The notes: a model not told the origin generated them from the letters alone. Counted from the stretch's first letter, positions 44,240-56,642 are shown. The stretch: DNA of 64,000 nt from Tanypteryx hageni (GCA_028673005.1 CM054114.1:124711307-124775306), one strand, 5' to 3'. Numbers and translations are program-made.

Positions 44240-44485
44240 CTATTAATCTGGAAGTTGGAGGTAGGTGAGGGGTGGAAAGGTGACGATTGATATGGGGAAG
44301 GAGGGGAGGGTGAGAATGAAGGTAGGGGGAGGAGGGGCGGTCACGCTAATGGGATTGGAAGGTGTTGGGAATAGAGGGAAAGGGCTTGGAGAGGTTAAAG
44401 GAGGGAGAGAATTGGAAAAAGAGAGGAAAGAGAGAGCAGTAAGGCATAAAAGGAGAACAGAAATGGCCAAGCATGTAGGAGAGAT
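44240..44485 (+). repeat. GA-rich tract
   Basis: Purine-rich sequence; overlapping frames on both strands are repeat artefacts. A further GA patch is at 44936-44985. Confidence 0.8.
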
Positions 44486-44995
44486 TCAAGAATAAGCACT
44501 TCAGATGCAAAAATTTAGAAAATCAAGTCCTTATCTTAGGTTTATCCAATAGCCATAACAAGTATTTTAAAAATTATAGTATTTTGACTCTTCCATCACT
44601 CTATCTGTATGAGGTAATAAGCTATGTCTGAGCATCAATGTGATGCAAGGGGCAAAGTTTATTCTGCCAAAGCACAAATTAAAAGTTGAAAGTTGTGGAA
44701 AACAGTCCATATATTATCTCGTTATTAAAGTGTATAAATTAGCTATCCATAAAATTTCGGAAAAAATATTGTAGTAATGTAAAACATTTCCATTAGAAAG
44801 TAAAAGGCTTTTTGTTAGAAAATGTCATTTCGGGAGGTGTAAAAAAACCGCGAAAATTCCTAAACAGTTCAGAGAGAAAAGTAATTTGAAAGAGAGAAAA
44901 TAAAAAATATAATATACATACATAAATATCAATATAAGGGAGGAGAAAGAAATGGAGAGAGGAAAGGCCAATGAAAAGAGGTAGTAGGAGTGTGT

Positions 44996-45312
44996 GGGTG
45001 TGTATTTTTGGCTAATCAACCTCTTGGATTATTATAGCCGTAGCTCCTTCCACAATCGCAAGGGAGGAGGGAAACCCGGTGCCGGCATTGGCCTAGGTAC
45101 TCTTAACGAAGAGCACCAAGGGGGCCATCGGCTTAACGTTTCTTCCGAAGAACGGAACGCTGACTTTGCGCGGTCTCCTCAAACCGCACAAACAGGGGGA
45201 CAGGCGACCTTTGGAAAAAAATTCCACTCTCGCTAGATTCGTGCCCACTGCCCTTTCGAACGGCAGGCGAGTAGCAGCCAGCGTCCTAATTACTACACCC
45301 CCGGCACCCCTC
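44996..45312 (-). mobile_element. tRNA-derived SINE, copy C (head type 1)
   Basis: Full-length reverse-strand copy: tail gtgtatttttggctaatcaa (44999-) first, then ataatccaagagg (complement), the caccaagggggcc and cgttaagc blocks, and the head at 45240-45312. The head matches copy A (gacgctggctgctactcgcc) with a B-box-like gttcgaaag, and differs from copy B. GA-rich plus strand (CT on the SINE sense strand) flanks both sides. Confidence 0.88.
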
Positions 45313-45790
45313 AGTAGGAGTAGGAGAGAGGGTGGAAAGAGAGGGAATAGTGAGAGGAGAGGAGAAATGGAAAGAAGATAAGAGAGATAGAAGAAGGCGA
45401 GGGATGTTTGAAGGGGAGAAATGTTGTTAGAAGGGAGGGAGAGACGGGTTGCAAGAGAAAATAGGGAGAGGGAGTGAGGAGGGGAAGAATGGAGAGGAAG
45501 GGAGAGAAAAGGGGTGAAGAGGATGGAAAGACAGAAGAGGTAGGTGTAAAGGGGAAGGTGGCGGGAGGGGTGGAGTAATTAAGGGACACACATTCACACA
45601 GGGGGTGTAGGAATTAAGATAATGGCTGGATGAGAAAAAAACGGAGGGTTTTGGAGGTGGAGTGGAGAAAGGAGGAAATGTGTTGTGGTGGAGTAGGGAT
45701 AGGGTGGGAACGTGAAAAAGGAGAGCAGTGGAGGAACAGGTGGGAATAAAGGGGATGTAGGCATCGCTATGGTTTGGGTCGGGAATGTGG
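45313..45790 (+). repeat. GA-rich tract upstream of SINE copy C
   Basis: Diffuse purine-rich DNA; on the SINE strand it is CT-rich and lies at the head side. Confidence 0.85.
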
Positions 45791-45934
45791 GCGGCCTCGT
45801 GGATAATCGATGTTTCGCGTGTCCCGCGAATTTATGGAACGGAGAGTGACTGAGGGAGATTCGGTGGTTCAGCAAAAGTTCTGGAATTAAAACGAGCGTG
45901 GGGAATTTTGGATATATCAACTTCGTTTTTTTGT

Positions 45935-46762
45935 AATTCTTCTTCTCTCGGCCTCCCTCGGAACTGGATGACAAAAAACTTTGATTTAACCCTCCCCTCT
46001 GTACGTATAATATCTCTTTCGTCACTTCTCCCTTTATCTCGTTTTCTCTCCATCCACTCTCGCCTTTCGTTCTCTCCCTTCACTCTCTTCCCTCTTCTTT
46101 CTCTTCCCTCTCCCTTCCTTCTTTTCCTTCTCCCTTCACTCTCTTCCCTCTTCTTTCTCTTCCCTCTCCCTTCACTCTCTTCCCTCTTCTTTCTCTTCCC
46201 TCCCCCTTCCTTCTCTTCCCTCTCCCTTCCTTCTCTTCCCTCTTCATTCCTTCTCTTCCCTCTTCCTTCCTTCTCTTCCCTCTTCCTCCCCTCTCTTCCT
46301 TCCCTCTCGTCCTCCCCTCTCGTCCTCCCCTCTCGTCCTCCCCTCTCTCCCTCCTATCTCTCTCCCTCCTATCTCTCTCTCCCTCCTATCTCTCTCCCTC
46401 CTATCTCTCTCTCCCTCCTATCTCTCTCCCTCCCTCCTATCTCTCTCTCTCCCTCCTATCTCTCTCTCTCCCTCCTATCTCTCTCTCCCTCCTATCTCTC
46501 TCTCTCCCTCCTATCTCTCTCTCTCCCTCCTATCTCTCTCTCTCCCTCCTATCTCTCTCCCTCCTTTCTCCCTCTCTCCCTTCTTTCTCCCTCTCCCTTC
46601 TTTCTCCCTCTCCCTTCCTCCCTCTTCCTTCCTCACTCTTACTTCACTTCTTTCCTCTCCTCTCGCTTCCTCTCTAATCTCCTATCTTCTCCTTTTTCTA
46701 TCTAGTTGTTTGCGTGTCTTTTTCTTTATCCTTCATCCTCTCCACCCGTCCCACTCCTATCC
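45935..46762 (+). repeat. CT-rich array with 17-bp TCTCTCTCCCTCCTATC-type units
   Basis: Polypyrimidine. Units with core ctctctccctcctat repeat about 46340-46560, after ctcttccctct-type units. Purine/pyrimidine polarity flips relative to the block just upstream, with the switch at about 45800-45930. The long Ser/Leu/Pro frame is an artefact. Confidence 0.95.
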
Positions 46763-48984
46763 CCACCCTCTTCTCGGTAGAGCCAGTGCTCTTTCATTTT
46801 CGGACTAACCAATTCATTCGTTTCGTGCACGGACTCTGAAGTGCGAAAAAAGTAATTCCACGGTTTGCCAGATTAAGAGTGGCGCTGGCGTGTCTCTAAG
46901 TATTCGATTCACTCTTTTTTTCAATCCTTTCGCGGCGCGGCTTCACCCACCGACCTGTGTTGTTTGCGGCGGCTTGTCATGCGAATGCGCGCGTGTTCGC
47001 GTGAATCTCGTTAGAAAAACACTGGATTGTTATTTTAATGGCGGAGGATTATTACTTTTCTGAAAACCCGAGACATCACGCCTTCCTGAATGGGATTGTT
47101 TCGAATCCGTGACGGTGTTAAATTCTACCCGCGACGATTCTTCAAATTGCGTATCGTAAATCTAACGTTCTCGAGCGTGAAAATGCAAACTATTTGTAAT
47201 GACTGTTGATTATGAAAAATAAATATATAAGTTTTCCTTTTGGCTAAAAACAAACCAACAAATTATGTCTTGACGATATACGCTTGATAATTTTGGTTGC
47301 AAATCTGCCTTCCTCGTTGTTTATATGCTTGGTGTAGATTGTAAAAAAAATGTACTTATTATGGGATGTATAGTCGGGGAATCACCAATGATACGGCTGA
47401 TATGTAACCGAAATAGGAATCTTAGTTTTCCTAACGTCTTTAATTGCCGCTTGAGTTGTGCGAATTGCCTGATGTATCCACACCATAATGATAGCTAGAT
47501 ATTTGTCACTAGCTTGGAAGAGATTCTTAATAGTCTCTTTTATGTCATCAAACCTAGTAATATTACGTGTTTTATTCTCGAAGTAAACCTTGTTTCATTA
47601 TATACTAGCGTAAAAATGACGGGTATGAATGAATTAAGTATTGAGTTAAAATAAAATTTAAATAAAAAATTAATGAAACCAACTTTTATATGCACTAAAA
47701 AGTGACCAATGAACATGAAATCCACAAAGTTTAATGGTCCAGAAAGTAAAAATTGTTATGGCCATATAAAAGTTGTGTGGAAAAGAAATACTATTAATGA
47801 AGTTTGTTAAACATAATAAATAATTCTATCAGAATTCGGTTACATAAATAAATAAGCGCAATGCAACACGGAAAACACCAGGTTAACGCCATGAATTATT
47901 TCCCACGCTACGTATATAACCAGGTACAATAAACCATCTGAAAAAGAAACGCAAACCTCGTTTTCGAACGCTCATTTACACAATATCAATGAATAATGTA
48001 ATATTTATTTAATTCATTTGCCGTTATTATTTATCGTAACCAAAGTAAACTTCAAAAGACCGTCGAAATGTCGTGAATATGTGGACAGATAATTCCACGC
48101 AATTACCCGAAACCGGCAACAATGCATATCACCTTGACGACTTCTTTTCTAATTTCGCTGCAGCTAAAAGTTCTACAGCATTTTTAACAAACTGAAAAAT
48201 CAAAACATGACATCAGAATTGATAGAAGGTGGTGATATGATTACCATTCACAGAAGCACTATATCGCACGTCTTTATCCCAGGTTTACGGATTACTTCAC
48301 GTGTACTGCTTCATCGTAGATTTATACATCTTCCTTGTAAGTTTATCGGAAAATACCTTTAAATAAGGATAAACGAAGATGCTAGTAGCGCGCAGGGACA
48401 GGAGAATGAGGAAGTTACGTGTTTGCCCACTCAACAAAAAAACTGCCAAAATATAGGTCTTTACCTTACAAGTCAGTAATTTGAGCACAATCTTCAATAT
48501 CATTCTCACCATCACTTTTTGAGCTGCCACTTTCTTCCGAATTACTTTAAAGTAAGATTTCCGTCTCGTTTTTATCACCTTGCTTGCCTTTTTCTACTGG
48601 CTGACGCCATGATTTCTTCGAATCTATCAACTTCTTAGAAATTAAACAAAAGTAATCACAGAAAAAACGAACAAATAGCTGCCTCCATTCATCGTAAATG
48701 CTTCTCTCAGACTAACTGCTTCAGAGCGGGAAGAGAATATTTTTTGTGCTATCCAAGCGCTTCTCATGCGCTATGATCACGCTTTAGGTCAAGACGGCTT
48801 GTTTGTAAATTGATGTCAGATAAGTGTTTCTCAATCTCATCATATTGTCCTCAAGAAATGCTGAACCAAGCACTAGCCTGGACCCGAAGACCCTTTCTCC
48901 TCCCTTTCCATATAGCTCTCAAGTGCTGACGCATAGGAAAAATATTCATCTCAAGAGTGAGAGACGACACAGAGAAGATAAACA
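46763..48984. other. Unassigned interval with CpG-rich patch and R4 copy 3
   Basis: 46860-47180 is CpG-rich (possible regulatory DNA). 47590-47740 is repeat R4 on the minus strand. No gene recognised. Confidence 0.4.
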
Positions 48985-48992
48985 TGCGTAAT

Positions 48993-49443
48993 CAGCTCCG
49001 TAACTAGCTATGTATTTTAACACCCTGAGCAAGCTACCAAATAAAAAAAATCTCTAGTACCTATATTTTTTACTATATGGATTTAGGGTGAACAATTAAT
49101 AAATAAAAATAAATTATAAATGATATAATTTCTCTCTCTATAAATGTGCATAATTTAAAATACATAATTACAGATATAATTATAAACATGCATAATTACA
49201 TATATAAATAAATTAAATACAATGTATAAATATTTTAATATTAAAGAGCTATTCTACGTGATTTTAATGCAGCAAACTCACCAATAACATCATTGAAATT
49301 TATAGTTTCTGCTATGCGTAATGTCTGGAACAAGTATACCTAGTAGTGAAATCGCCCCTGTCATTGTACCCTGCAACCTCGCACAACTTGTCATTAACTT
49401 TAGTTGCGCCCGGGGCAGATGCCCCGCCCTAGTTACGGCACTG
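48993..49443. mobile_element. hAT-type MITE with 8-bp duplication
   Basis: Ends cagctccgtaactag (48993-49007) and ctagttacggcactg (49429-49443), 13 of 15 matching when inverted. Flanks tgcgtaat (48985-48992) and cgcgtaat (49444-49451) match at 7 of 8. Subterminal ccctgagcaagc and gcccggggcagatgcccc are typical for this end type. Non-coding. Confidence 0.85.
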
Positions 49444-49451
49444 CGCGTAAT

Positions 49452-50780
49452 ACACAATTAAAACGCATGCAATACACATTTAAAAACGCACAAACGTAAT
49501 ACACATTTACAAACAAATTGCAGAAAAATGAAAACCACAAGAAGCACCGTTCGGGGCAAAGACGTCTTTCAGAATGTCTTTAGAGATGCAAGAAAAGTTA
49601 GGCGTAAAAACACTCATGGGATCAGTCGGCATGTTTCCACGTAGGCTTTCAGCTTTCTTGCTCATCCTTTTCTATAATGGCTTATGCTGGTCCTCCTTAT
49701 CCTTCGGAGATAAGTGAGGCTGTTTGAAAGACCCTCATTGTCTCACTGCCTTGCTTAAAAAAATTTTCTCGGATAGAGAAAGAATGGCCAAGAGTTTCTG
49801 CTGAGGGTAAACAAAAGTGACGTGAAATTCTCATAAATCTCGCCCACACTTCCAATTCACCTAAAGATGGTCCTTGAAGAGTCGAAATGAAGTTCGTCTC
49901 ATCGTAGGTTTGAGAGATTTGGAAGGCCAAAAATTCAAAACTGCACGCAGCAGCAAGAAAAAAATACCGAAATAATATCTTCGCAAAGAAAGCATTAAAA
50001 ATTAAACATTTAACATATAAATGAACGGCAAACCTTACTCTATTAGAATATCTAAACAAAAAACAGATACTTTAATATTTGACCACGCTAAAGCAAAATT
50101 AAGCCAAAGGTACAGGGTCGGTGCAGAGCACGTATGACGACGGCATGCGACGTTTACAGGGTCGGTGTCCTGCACGTATGACGACGTTGAGGGGTTAAAA
50201 CTATCACAGTAATATCCTTTCTTTAAATCATAGAACCCATGAAATAATTTCCTTTTTTATTCTAATCTACGCTCGTTCAATGGAGACAGCAGGTTCAGTA
50301 TTGCTGGCGTGTTTAAAGGCGCGTCCACAGCTTGTCTGTTAGCGACTATAATCTGAAGTTTCAGTATTAATACGTTTGATAGCTAAATGTGAATTTTGCC
50401 TTTGTAGAAGCATATAACCTGTAACTTAACCAGGCAGTAAAGTATAACGTGGAGTTTAATTATTCCGTTCATATTATCCAGGATCAATTTTAATACATTC
50501 TTAGGTAATGTAACGCGCTACTTCAAAAAGAAGGTACAATTTAAAATATGGGAAAAAACAGCGTCCCGTATAGTTTATACGGGACGCGGGAAAGAAAGTA
50601 AAAATACGGGAAATCACGTATAATACGTTGGCAACCCTAGCTGTTATATAAGGAGTGGATAGCGTCAAAGGCAAATGTGCCTGATTTCAATCGATTTTAA
50701 GAAAGTATTCTGGATATTTTGTAAGTATTTGCAGTTTCTTTCTATTTTAAGGCTTTCCATATGGTTCATGCATTTGAAGA
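49452..50780. other. Unassigned interval with short duplicated words
   Basis: Two nearby copies of acagggtcggtg (50112 and 50157) followed by cacgtatgacgacg words form a ~45-bp tandem repeat. At 50560-50600 cgtcccgtatagtttatacgggacg is a 25-base palindrome. No gene recognised. Confidence 0.4.
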
Positions 50781-52292
50781 TAGAGGTGATTGTGCTCGAG
50801 AATTCTCGAGAAGTTCCCTTTCTTTTAAATTCTCATTTCTCGAGAAATTTTTTCACCAAAATTCGAGAATCTCGAGTCTCGAAAAACTTTTCTCTAGATT
50901 CTAGAGAATTTTTTTCGTTTTTAAACCATGAAGCATGTTACATTTTTCAGCGTTTTTTTCGAAGGATGTCTAGATGTGTGACCTTTTTCGTGATAAGTTT
51001 ATAATGACGTAGCAGTACAACCTCTAGCAGTTAATATATTTTCACAGTCTCACAGCTTCGTTTGTTTTGCGGTCTGATTCTTCACTTATGTGGCGCCATC
51101 CTCGGCGTTGTTATTACGTTGTTTATGCACATTGATTCTTTTTGTCTCTTGTGAACAGAATATAGCCCACCATATTGTCACGGCCACTCATTCTGTTCGA
51201 TGCGTTTTTGTGAAAATGGGCGGCGTGATATCACCAGTCTCTTCCCATCAACAAACTCAACTCGTTTGTTTTCAACCTCCTCTGGTCGCTCGCCTTCTAT
51301 GAATTTAACAATAGGAGCCTTTGATTCTTCTTAAGTCGTGTATTTTACCCGATAGCACTCTCACTCAATTCAGACGTAGTCATTATCTGAGGGACATGGT
51401 TGAAAATTTTAATTCAAGAACCAATGTTTTGTTTACAGAGTAAATAGACTTGCTATAAACCAGTGGTTCATATTTCATACAGACAATGCAGTTTCTCTTA
51501 TGAGATTCCGGGCTCTTTGGCCAAAAATGAGACAAGAAGCCAGTCCGGCGCGGATTTTCAATGAGACAGGCAAGGGGCAATAAGGCCCATTGCTTTCTCA
51601 GGCTCTTTGGCCAGGCATGAGACAAGAAGTCAGTCGGGTGTGGATTTTCAATGAGACAGGCAAGGGGCAATAAGGCCCATTGCTTTCTCATTTGTCCTAT
51701 ACAATCAGCGGCGGAGTTATGTTCCGTGGGACCCTGCCCGCGGTCCTTTTTTGTGGGACCTATTCTTTCACTAGGTAAAAAGAAGAGTGGTAACAACGCA
51801 TCACCCACAATATATTATTAACGGTCACAGCTCTGTTTTTATCGGCAGAGATGAAATTAAAAGTTATAATAATTGTCGTTTTTTATTGAATTCCACAGAG
51901 TTGAATAAAGGTCCACAAAGTCGAAATAAGTTTTTGTTAATTTTGGAACTAGAGGCCACCTCAGCCCCACGGGGCCCTACTTCTGCGCGTACTGCGCATA
52001 CCTATAAATCTGCCTTTGTATTTTAAAAGGAAAGTATATTTCACTTTTGTACGAGAAATATTAATTAAAATTAATTAAAAAATATTTTAGCATCCTTCCC
52101 AATACTACTTTTTAAGGAAAAGATATTTAATAAAAATTCTCACACGGCAATTTTTTCGTTCTCGAGATTTCTCGAGAATTCTCGAGAAGGCAAGATAAAC
52201 TCTCGAATTCTCGAGAAAAAAATATCGCGAAAAAAGAGAACTCGAATCTCGAGAACAGGAAAAAGTCGAGAAATCACAACCAACAACCTCAT
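50781..52292. mobile_element. Element with CTCGAGAATTCTCGAG-rich termini
   Basis: Both ends (50790-50910 and 52155-52270) are crowded with ctcgagaa/ttctcgag palindromes in inverted arrangement, and gaggtgattgtg at the left pairs loosely with caaccaacaacctc at the right. The roughly 1.5-kb interior lacks a transposase. No target duplication was recognised, so the exact borders are tentative. Confidence 0.45.
51509..51690 (+). repeat. Two tandem ~90-bp units
   Basis: ggctctttggcca-atgagac, then gattttcaatgagacaggca, then aggggcaataaggcccattg and ctttctca occur twice back to back. The 90-bp spacing keeps a minus-strand frame open with two 30-residue repeats; nothing suggests it is expressed. 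Confidence 0.9.
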
Positions 52293-52559
52293 CATCATTT
52301 CGTTTGAGGGAAGATCATAGTCGTATTGACAAGAAAAAATTTCCAATTTGTTAATAATTTAACGTTTTCTGCAGCACCTCAGTTTGGAAAATTATAACTT
52401 ATTATTGTTATATTTCATAATCTCCATTTTTTTAGGGTTTCACCGATAGTTCCATGATGTCACGTTGGGGGCGCTGTTTTCTTAAAATTTTCAACATTAA
52501 AATTTCAAGAAATATTTTAGACTCGAGCGGCTTATTGAAGATGCTTTCTTTTTTAATGT

Positions 52560-53020
52560 TTCGCTCGTAATGGATGAATCATTCACAGCGGCCGATAATG
52601 AGTCACTACGCGATGTTTCATCGTGCATCAAATTAACAAAAGGAACGCGATTATTCGGAAGTTTGGGAGGAAGAAGAACCGTTGCCGGGTTGGGAAGTAG
52701 TAATAGGTTTTGCAACAGGCAGAGCTGGGTAATAACCAGCACGCGCGCGGACGCTCAAACACGCGCCACATCACGCACGCACACGATTTAAGTTCAGTAT
52801 TAGCTCGGCGGCACTTCCTCTCTTCGTCATTTATTTCTCCTCGTGTTTGTGCGCGTCGCTCTCGATTGGTGGCGCTTTCCGCCGGCTGCAATGAAACGGG
52901 CCGCGTTTCGCGTTTAAATTTAGAACGAGTGTTTTTTTCCGCCATAAACTTGCTTCCTTCATTTTTCTTGCGAAACTTCGTATGTGTGAGTAGTGTGGTT
53001 GTCGCGCTTGCGTGAGTCGT
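52560..53020 (+). promoter_or_regulatory. CpG-rich stretch, possible promoter or first exon
   Basis: Dense CpG (acgcgcgcggacg, gggccgcgtttcgcg) unlike the surrounding DNA. A plus-strand ATG at 52570 opens a 73-codon frame beginning MDESFTAADNESLRDVSS, with a donor-like gggtaata near 52728. No homology recognised. It may equally be an unmethylated spacer or a repeat end. Confidence 0.2.
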
Positions 53021-53029
53021 GCGTGTTTA

Positions 53030-54144
53030 CTATCTCCACCCCTCTACTTCTCTCCATCTCACTCCCTATCTTCCCCTCCTGTCCCTTCCCTCTCTCCTCC
53101 CCCTCTCCTCCCTCTCTCCTCCCCCTCCCCTCCCTCTATCCTCCCCTCCCCTCCCCCTCTCCTTCCTCTCCCCTCCACCTCTCCTCCCCCTCCCCTCCCC
53201 CTCTCCTTCCTCTCCCCTCCACCTCTCCTCCCCCTCCCCTCCCCCTCCCCTCCCCCTCCCCTCCCCTCCCCCTCTCCTCCCCCTCTCCTCCCCCTCTCCT
53301 CCCCCTCTCCTCCCCCTCTCCTCCCCCTCCCCTCCCCCTCTCCTCCCCCTCCCCTCCCTCTCCCCTCCCTCTCCCCTCCCCCTCTCCTCCCCCTCTCCTC
53401 CCTCTCCCCTCCCTCTCTTCTCCCCCTCTCCTCCCTCTCTCCTCCCTCTCTCCTCCCCCTCCTTTCTCTCTCCCTCCTTTCTCTCCTCCCTCCTTTCCTC
53501 CCTCCTTTCTCTCCTCCCTCCTTTCTCTCCTCCCTCCTTTCTCTCCTCCCTCCTTTCTCTCCTCCCTCCTTTCTCTCCTCCCTCCTTTCTCTCTCTCCTC
53601 CCCCCTTTCTCTCTCTCCTCCCTCCTTTCTCTCTTCCCTCCTTTCTCTCATCCCTCCTTTATCTCTCCTCCCTCCTTTCTCTCGCTCCTCCTTTCCCTAT
53701 CTCATCCCTCCTTTCTCTCTCTCCCTCCCTTCTCTCTCTCTCCTCCTTTCTCTCCTCCCTCCTTTCTTTCTCTCTCCTCCCTCCTTTCTCTCTCTCCTCC
53801 TTTCTCTCTCTCTCCTCCCTCTATATCTCATCCCTCCTTTCTCTCTCTCTCCCTCCTTTCTCTCTCCCCCCCTCCTTTCTCTATATCTTCCCTCCTTTCT
53901 CTATATCTTCCCTCCTTTCTCTCTCATCCCTCCTTTATCTCTCTCCTCCCTCCTTTATCTCTCTCCTCCATCCTTTCTCTCTCTCTATCTCTTCCCTCCT
54001 TTCTCTCTCTCCTCCCTCCTTTCTCTCTCTCTCTATCTCCTCCCTCCTTTCTCTCTCTATATCTCTTCCCTCCTTTCTCTCTCTCATCCCTCCTTTATCT
54101 CTCCTCCCTCCTTTCTCTCGCTCCTCCTTTCCCTATCTCATCCC

Positions 54145-54175
<31 letters not shown>

Positions 54176-54560
54176 CCTCCTTTCTCTCTCTCTCCCTCCT
54201 TTCTCTCTCTCTCCCTCCTTTCTCTCTCTCCCCCTGCATTATCTCTCTTCTCCCTCCTTTCTCTATATCTTCCCTCCTTTCTCTATATCTTCCCTCCTTT
54301 CTCTCTCTTCCCTCCTTTCTCTCTCTTCCCTCCTTTCTCTCTCTTCCCTCCTTTCTCTCTCTCTCTCCCTCCTTTCTCTCTCTCCCTCCTTTCTCTCTCT
54401 CTCCCTCCTTTCTCTCTCTCCCCCTGCATTCTCTCTCTCCTCCCTCCTTTCTCTATATCTTCCCTCCTTTCTCTATATCTTCCCTCCTTTCTCTCTCTTC
54501 CCTCCTTTCTCTCTCTGACCTCCTTTCTCTCTTCCCTCCTTTCTCTCTTCCCTCAACACT
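53030..54560 (+). repeat. 1.5-kb CT-rich array with higher-order repeats
   Basis: The first 450 bp are cctctcctccccct-type units, then cctcctttctctctct-type units. Higher-order copies are visible: atctctcctccctcctttct with ctcgctcctcctttccctat at 53661 and 54097 (436-bp offset), and cccctgcatt blocks at 54231 and 54421 (190-bp offset). All three plus frames are open for about 500 codons, which is a property of the repeat. Confidence 0.97.
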
Positions 54561-54666
54561 ATGCATGTATAAATTTCTACGCACTAAATTTCCCCTCTTC
54601 GCATTTGCGGGCTTTGGAAATATATTACTCTACCACTGACATGTGATTTATTTAATATATAATATA

Positions 54667-55118
54667 AATGCATTGGCGGATTAAGGTATCTTATGGCCCC
54701 AGGCGCAAACTGTCTGTGTGAGGGAGAGGGGATGGGCTACTCAATCTACAATAATTTTTTCAACTTACGAATGGAAAAATGTATGCAGCAGGTTAAATAA
54801 ATTGAATTATAGATGCATAAATAGAAAAATTAGTATTTATTTATAAACTTGCATATATTGAAAAATAAACGAAAAAATTAATTATAAACAAAAATAATCA
54901 TGTTCTTCATTCTGTATTTAACAAAAATCACATTATATTTGGTATTAATTATTAATAAATTCAATAGGAACAATATTTACGTAAGTAGTAGGTTTTACTG
55001 GTTGTGAAATATTTGACTAAATAAAATGTTGAGAAAAAAATCGAGATTTTGACTGATTTGAGGCTCCCATGAGTGTCGAGACCCTATGCGAGCGCCTCAT
55101 GGGCGATAATCCTGTTAA
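54667..55118. mobile_element. Probable decayed DNA transposon
   Basis: Left cattggcggattaaggtatc with ggccccaggcgc; right gcgcctcatgggcgataatc with ctgtt. The two are loosely inverted. No coding capacity and no clear duplication. Confidence 0.35.
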
Positions 55119-55291
55119 TCACTCTTCATCACCCTCTCTCTTCCTACTCCTTTTCAAACTTTTATGTATAACTGGGCTTATATGTATTTCATTTTGTGTG
55201 CATTAGATCTTGCTATTAGTAGCTGTCGCAGGTTTTTCAGAACCCCCCCCTTCTTGTGTGGGTGTCATCCTCTAGTCACCAGCGTCTAGTG

Positions 55292-55554
55292 CATGGGTGC
55301 GCAAACTGTGGGGCGCGATCGGTTCTTCTGTCCAATTGCGACGCGATACATGTTGTACTCGACCGAGACTGACCTGGTGGATGTTTGGTTTTCTTTGCCA
55401 GAGAATATCGAATTTTACGCTTTTACAAGTCTCGTATTTATAAGAATTTGTTTCAAACAACACAAACATGGGATAATATTAAATTCAAATGGGGGACGCC
55501 GCCGTTTTCAGCGATGAAAAGGGGAGCGCGGCTTGAAATGTTTGCCTTCCGCCG
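55292..55554. mobile_element. hAT-type MITE with 8-bp duplication
   Basis: Left end catgggtgcgcaaactgtgg (55292-) and right end gtttgccttccgccg (to 55554) both resemble CAGGGGTGCGCAAAC. Flanks gtctagtg (55284-55291) and ctctagtg (55555-55562) match at 7 of 8. Confidence 0.7.
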
Positions 55555-55562
55555 CTCTAGTG

Positions 55563-56210
55563 GGAAATTTAATTATTCTTATTTTTTCCACAATATCCCT
55601 TTTACAAAAATGCTAACTTGGCATTGTGTTTAAATAGTGCTGGTGGTACCCGCAAATACGTTTGCGAAGTCAGTCAGAAATCTGCATGCTTAAAAGTAAT
55701 AATAGCCAATTTCTTCTTCTAAAATTAGAAACATATTTTGAATGTCATTTTTGTTTTTATAATTTATATGTGTAATTTTGTCTCCCTCATACGACAAAGG
55801 TCACATTTCAGTATTGAAATAAAGGAAGAAAATTTTTTTCTTTTGATCACACACGCAGTTTACCGAATAATAACAATCATTAATTATTAACGTTGCAATC
55901 TATTAAGTTTGACATTATTACAACTATAATTTCGATGCTTCATAAACAGCGCGAAGTGGATAACGCAAATATTTTGTCTATTTTAAGGCTTAATAGACGC
56001 TAATTCAATCGGAGGCAACAATGATGGTCGCCTTGGCAACACACAGAACAACATCAAAACTTTGCAAGAATATGATATTTTATAGGTTTTGCCGTCGCAT
56101 AAAGCAAACACGGAGAAATTCGATCCATATTTACGTTTTTAATGAATGAAAGAAATAAACCTTGCACCTTGAAAAATCAAAACTCCTGTATAAACATATG
56201 GAAAAATATA
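55563..56210. other. Unassigned AT-rich interval
   Basis: 55700-55960 resembles 35060-35300 in part (tttttataatttacatgtgc, attattaacgttgcaatcta and ttcgatgcttcataaa), so it is another dispersed repeat. No gene. Confidence 0.45.
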
Positions 56211-56211
56211 A

Positions 56212-56286
56212 TCGTCTCCCGGAGTCGAATCCGGGACACTTCCGTAAACGAAAACCGTTTTTCAGTGGTCTCCTAGTTGGCATAAA
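56212..56286 (-). mobile_element. tRNA-like remnant
   Basis: On minus: gtcccggattcgactccggg gives a T-arm-like hairpin with a B box, preceded by ggttttcgtttacggaag. The loop length is not canonical, so it is not called a tRNA gene. Confidence 0.35.
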
Positions 56287-56407
56287 CAAAATGGCGATTA
56301 CAGGACGGGCGGACATTGAGTAATTATATATAAAGATTTTATTTTATGAAAATGTTTTATTTCCTTTTCATTTTTGTTACTTTCTTCTTGTTTGTACGTA
56401 ATTGGCA

Positions 56408-56642
56408 TTGGGTTAGGTGGAAGAAGAGACTGCCTAGTCTTAATCTCACCCAAATAAAGACATCTATCTACTATATCCCTCCCTCCCTTTCTCCCTCACT
56501 CCCTCCCTTTCTCCCTCCCTTTCTCCCTCCCTCCCTTCTTCCACTCTGCTTTTTACCTCTCCCTATCTTTCCTTCCTTCACCATTTCCTCCCCCTCTCCC
56601 TTTCATTTTTTTCTCTTTCTCTACTTTCTCCGTTTTCTCTAG
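56408..56642 (+). mobile_element. LINE 3' tail followed by CT-rich tract
   Basis: ttgggttaggtggaagaaga (compare 32680-32705 minus), then cttaatctcacccaaataaa and gacatctatctactatat, then about 160 bp of ccctccctttctcc repeats. Confidence 0.5.

Noticed and set aside
45908..46705. 265-codon Ser/Leu/Pro frame
   Set aside because: CT array artefact.
51383..51808. 141-codon minus frame with two 30-residue repeats
   Set aside because: The repeat is a 90-bp DNA tandem duplication inside a transposon-like interval; no protein family recognised.
53012..54646. Overlapping frames of about 500 codons in all three plus frames
   Set aside because: All frames open at once because the CT array has no stop triplets.
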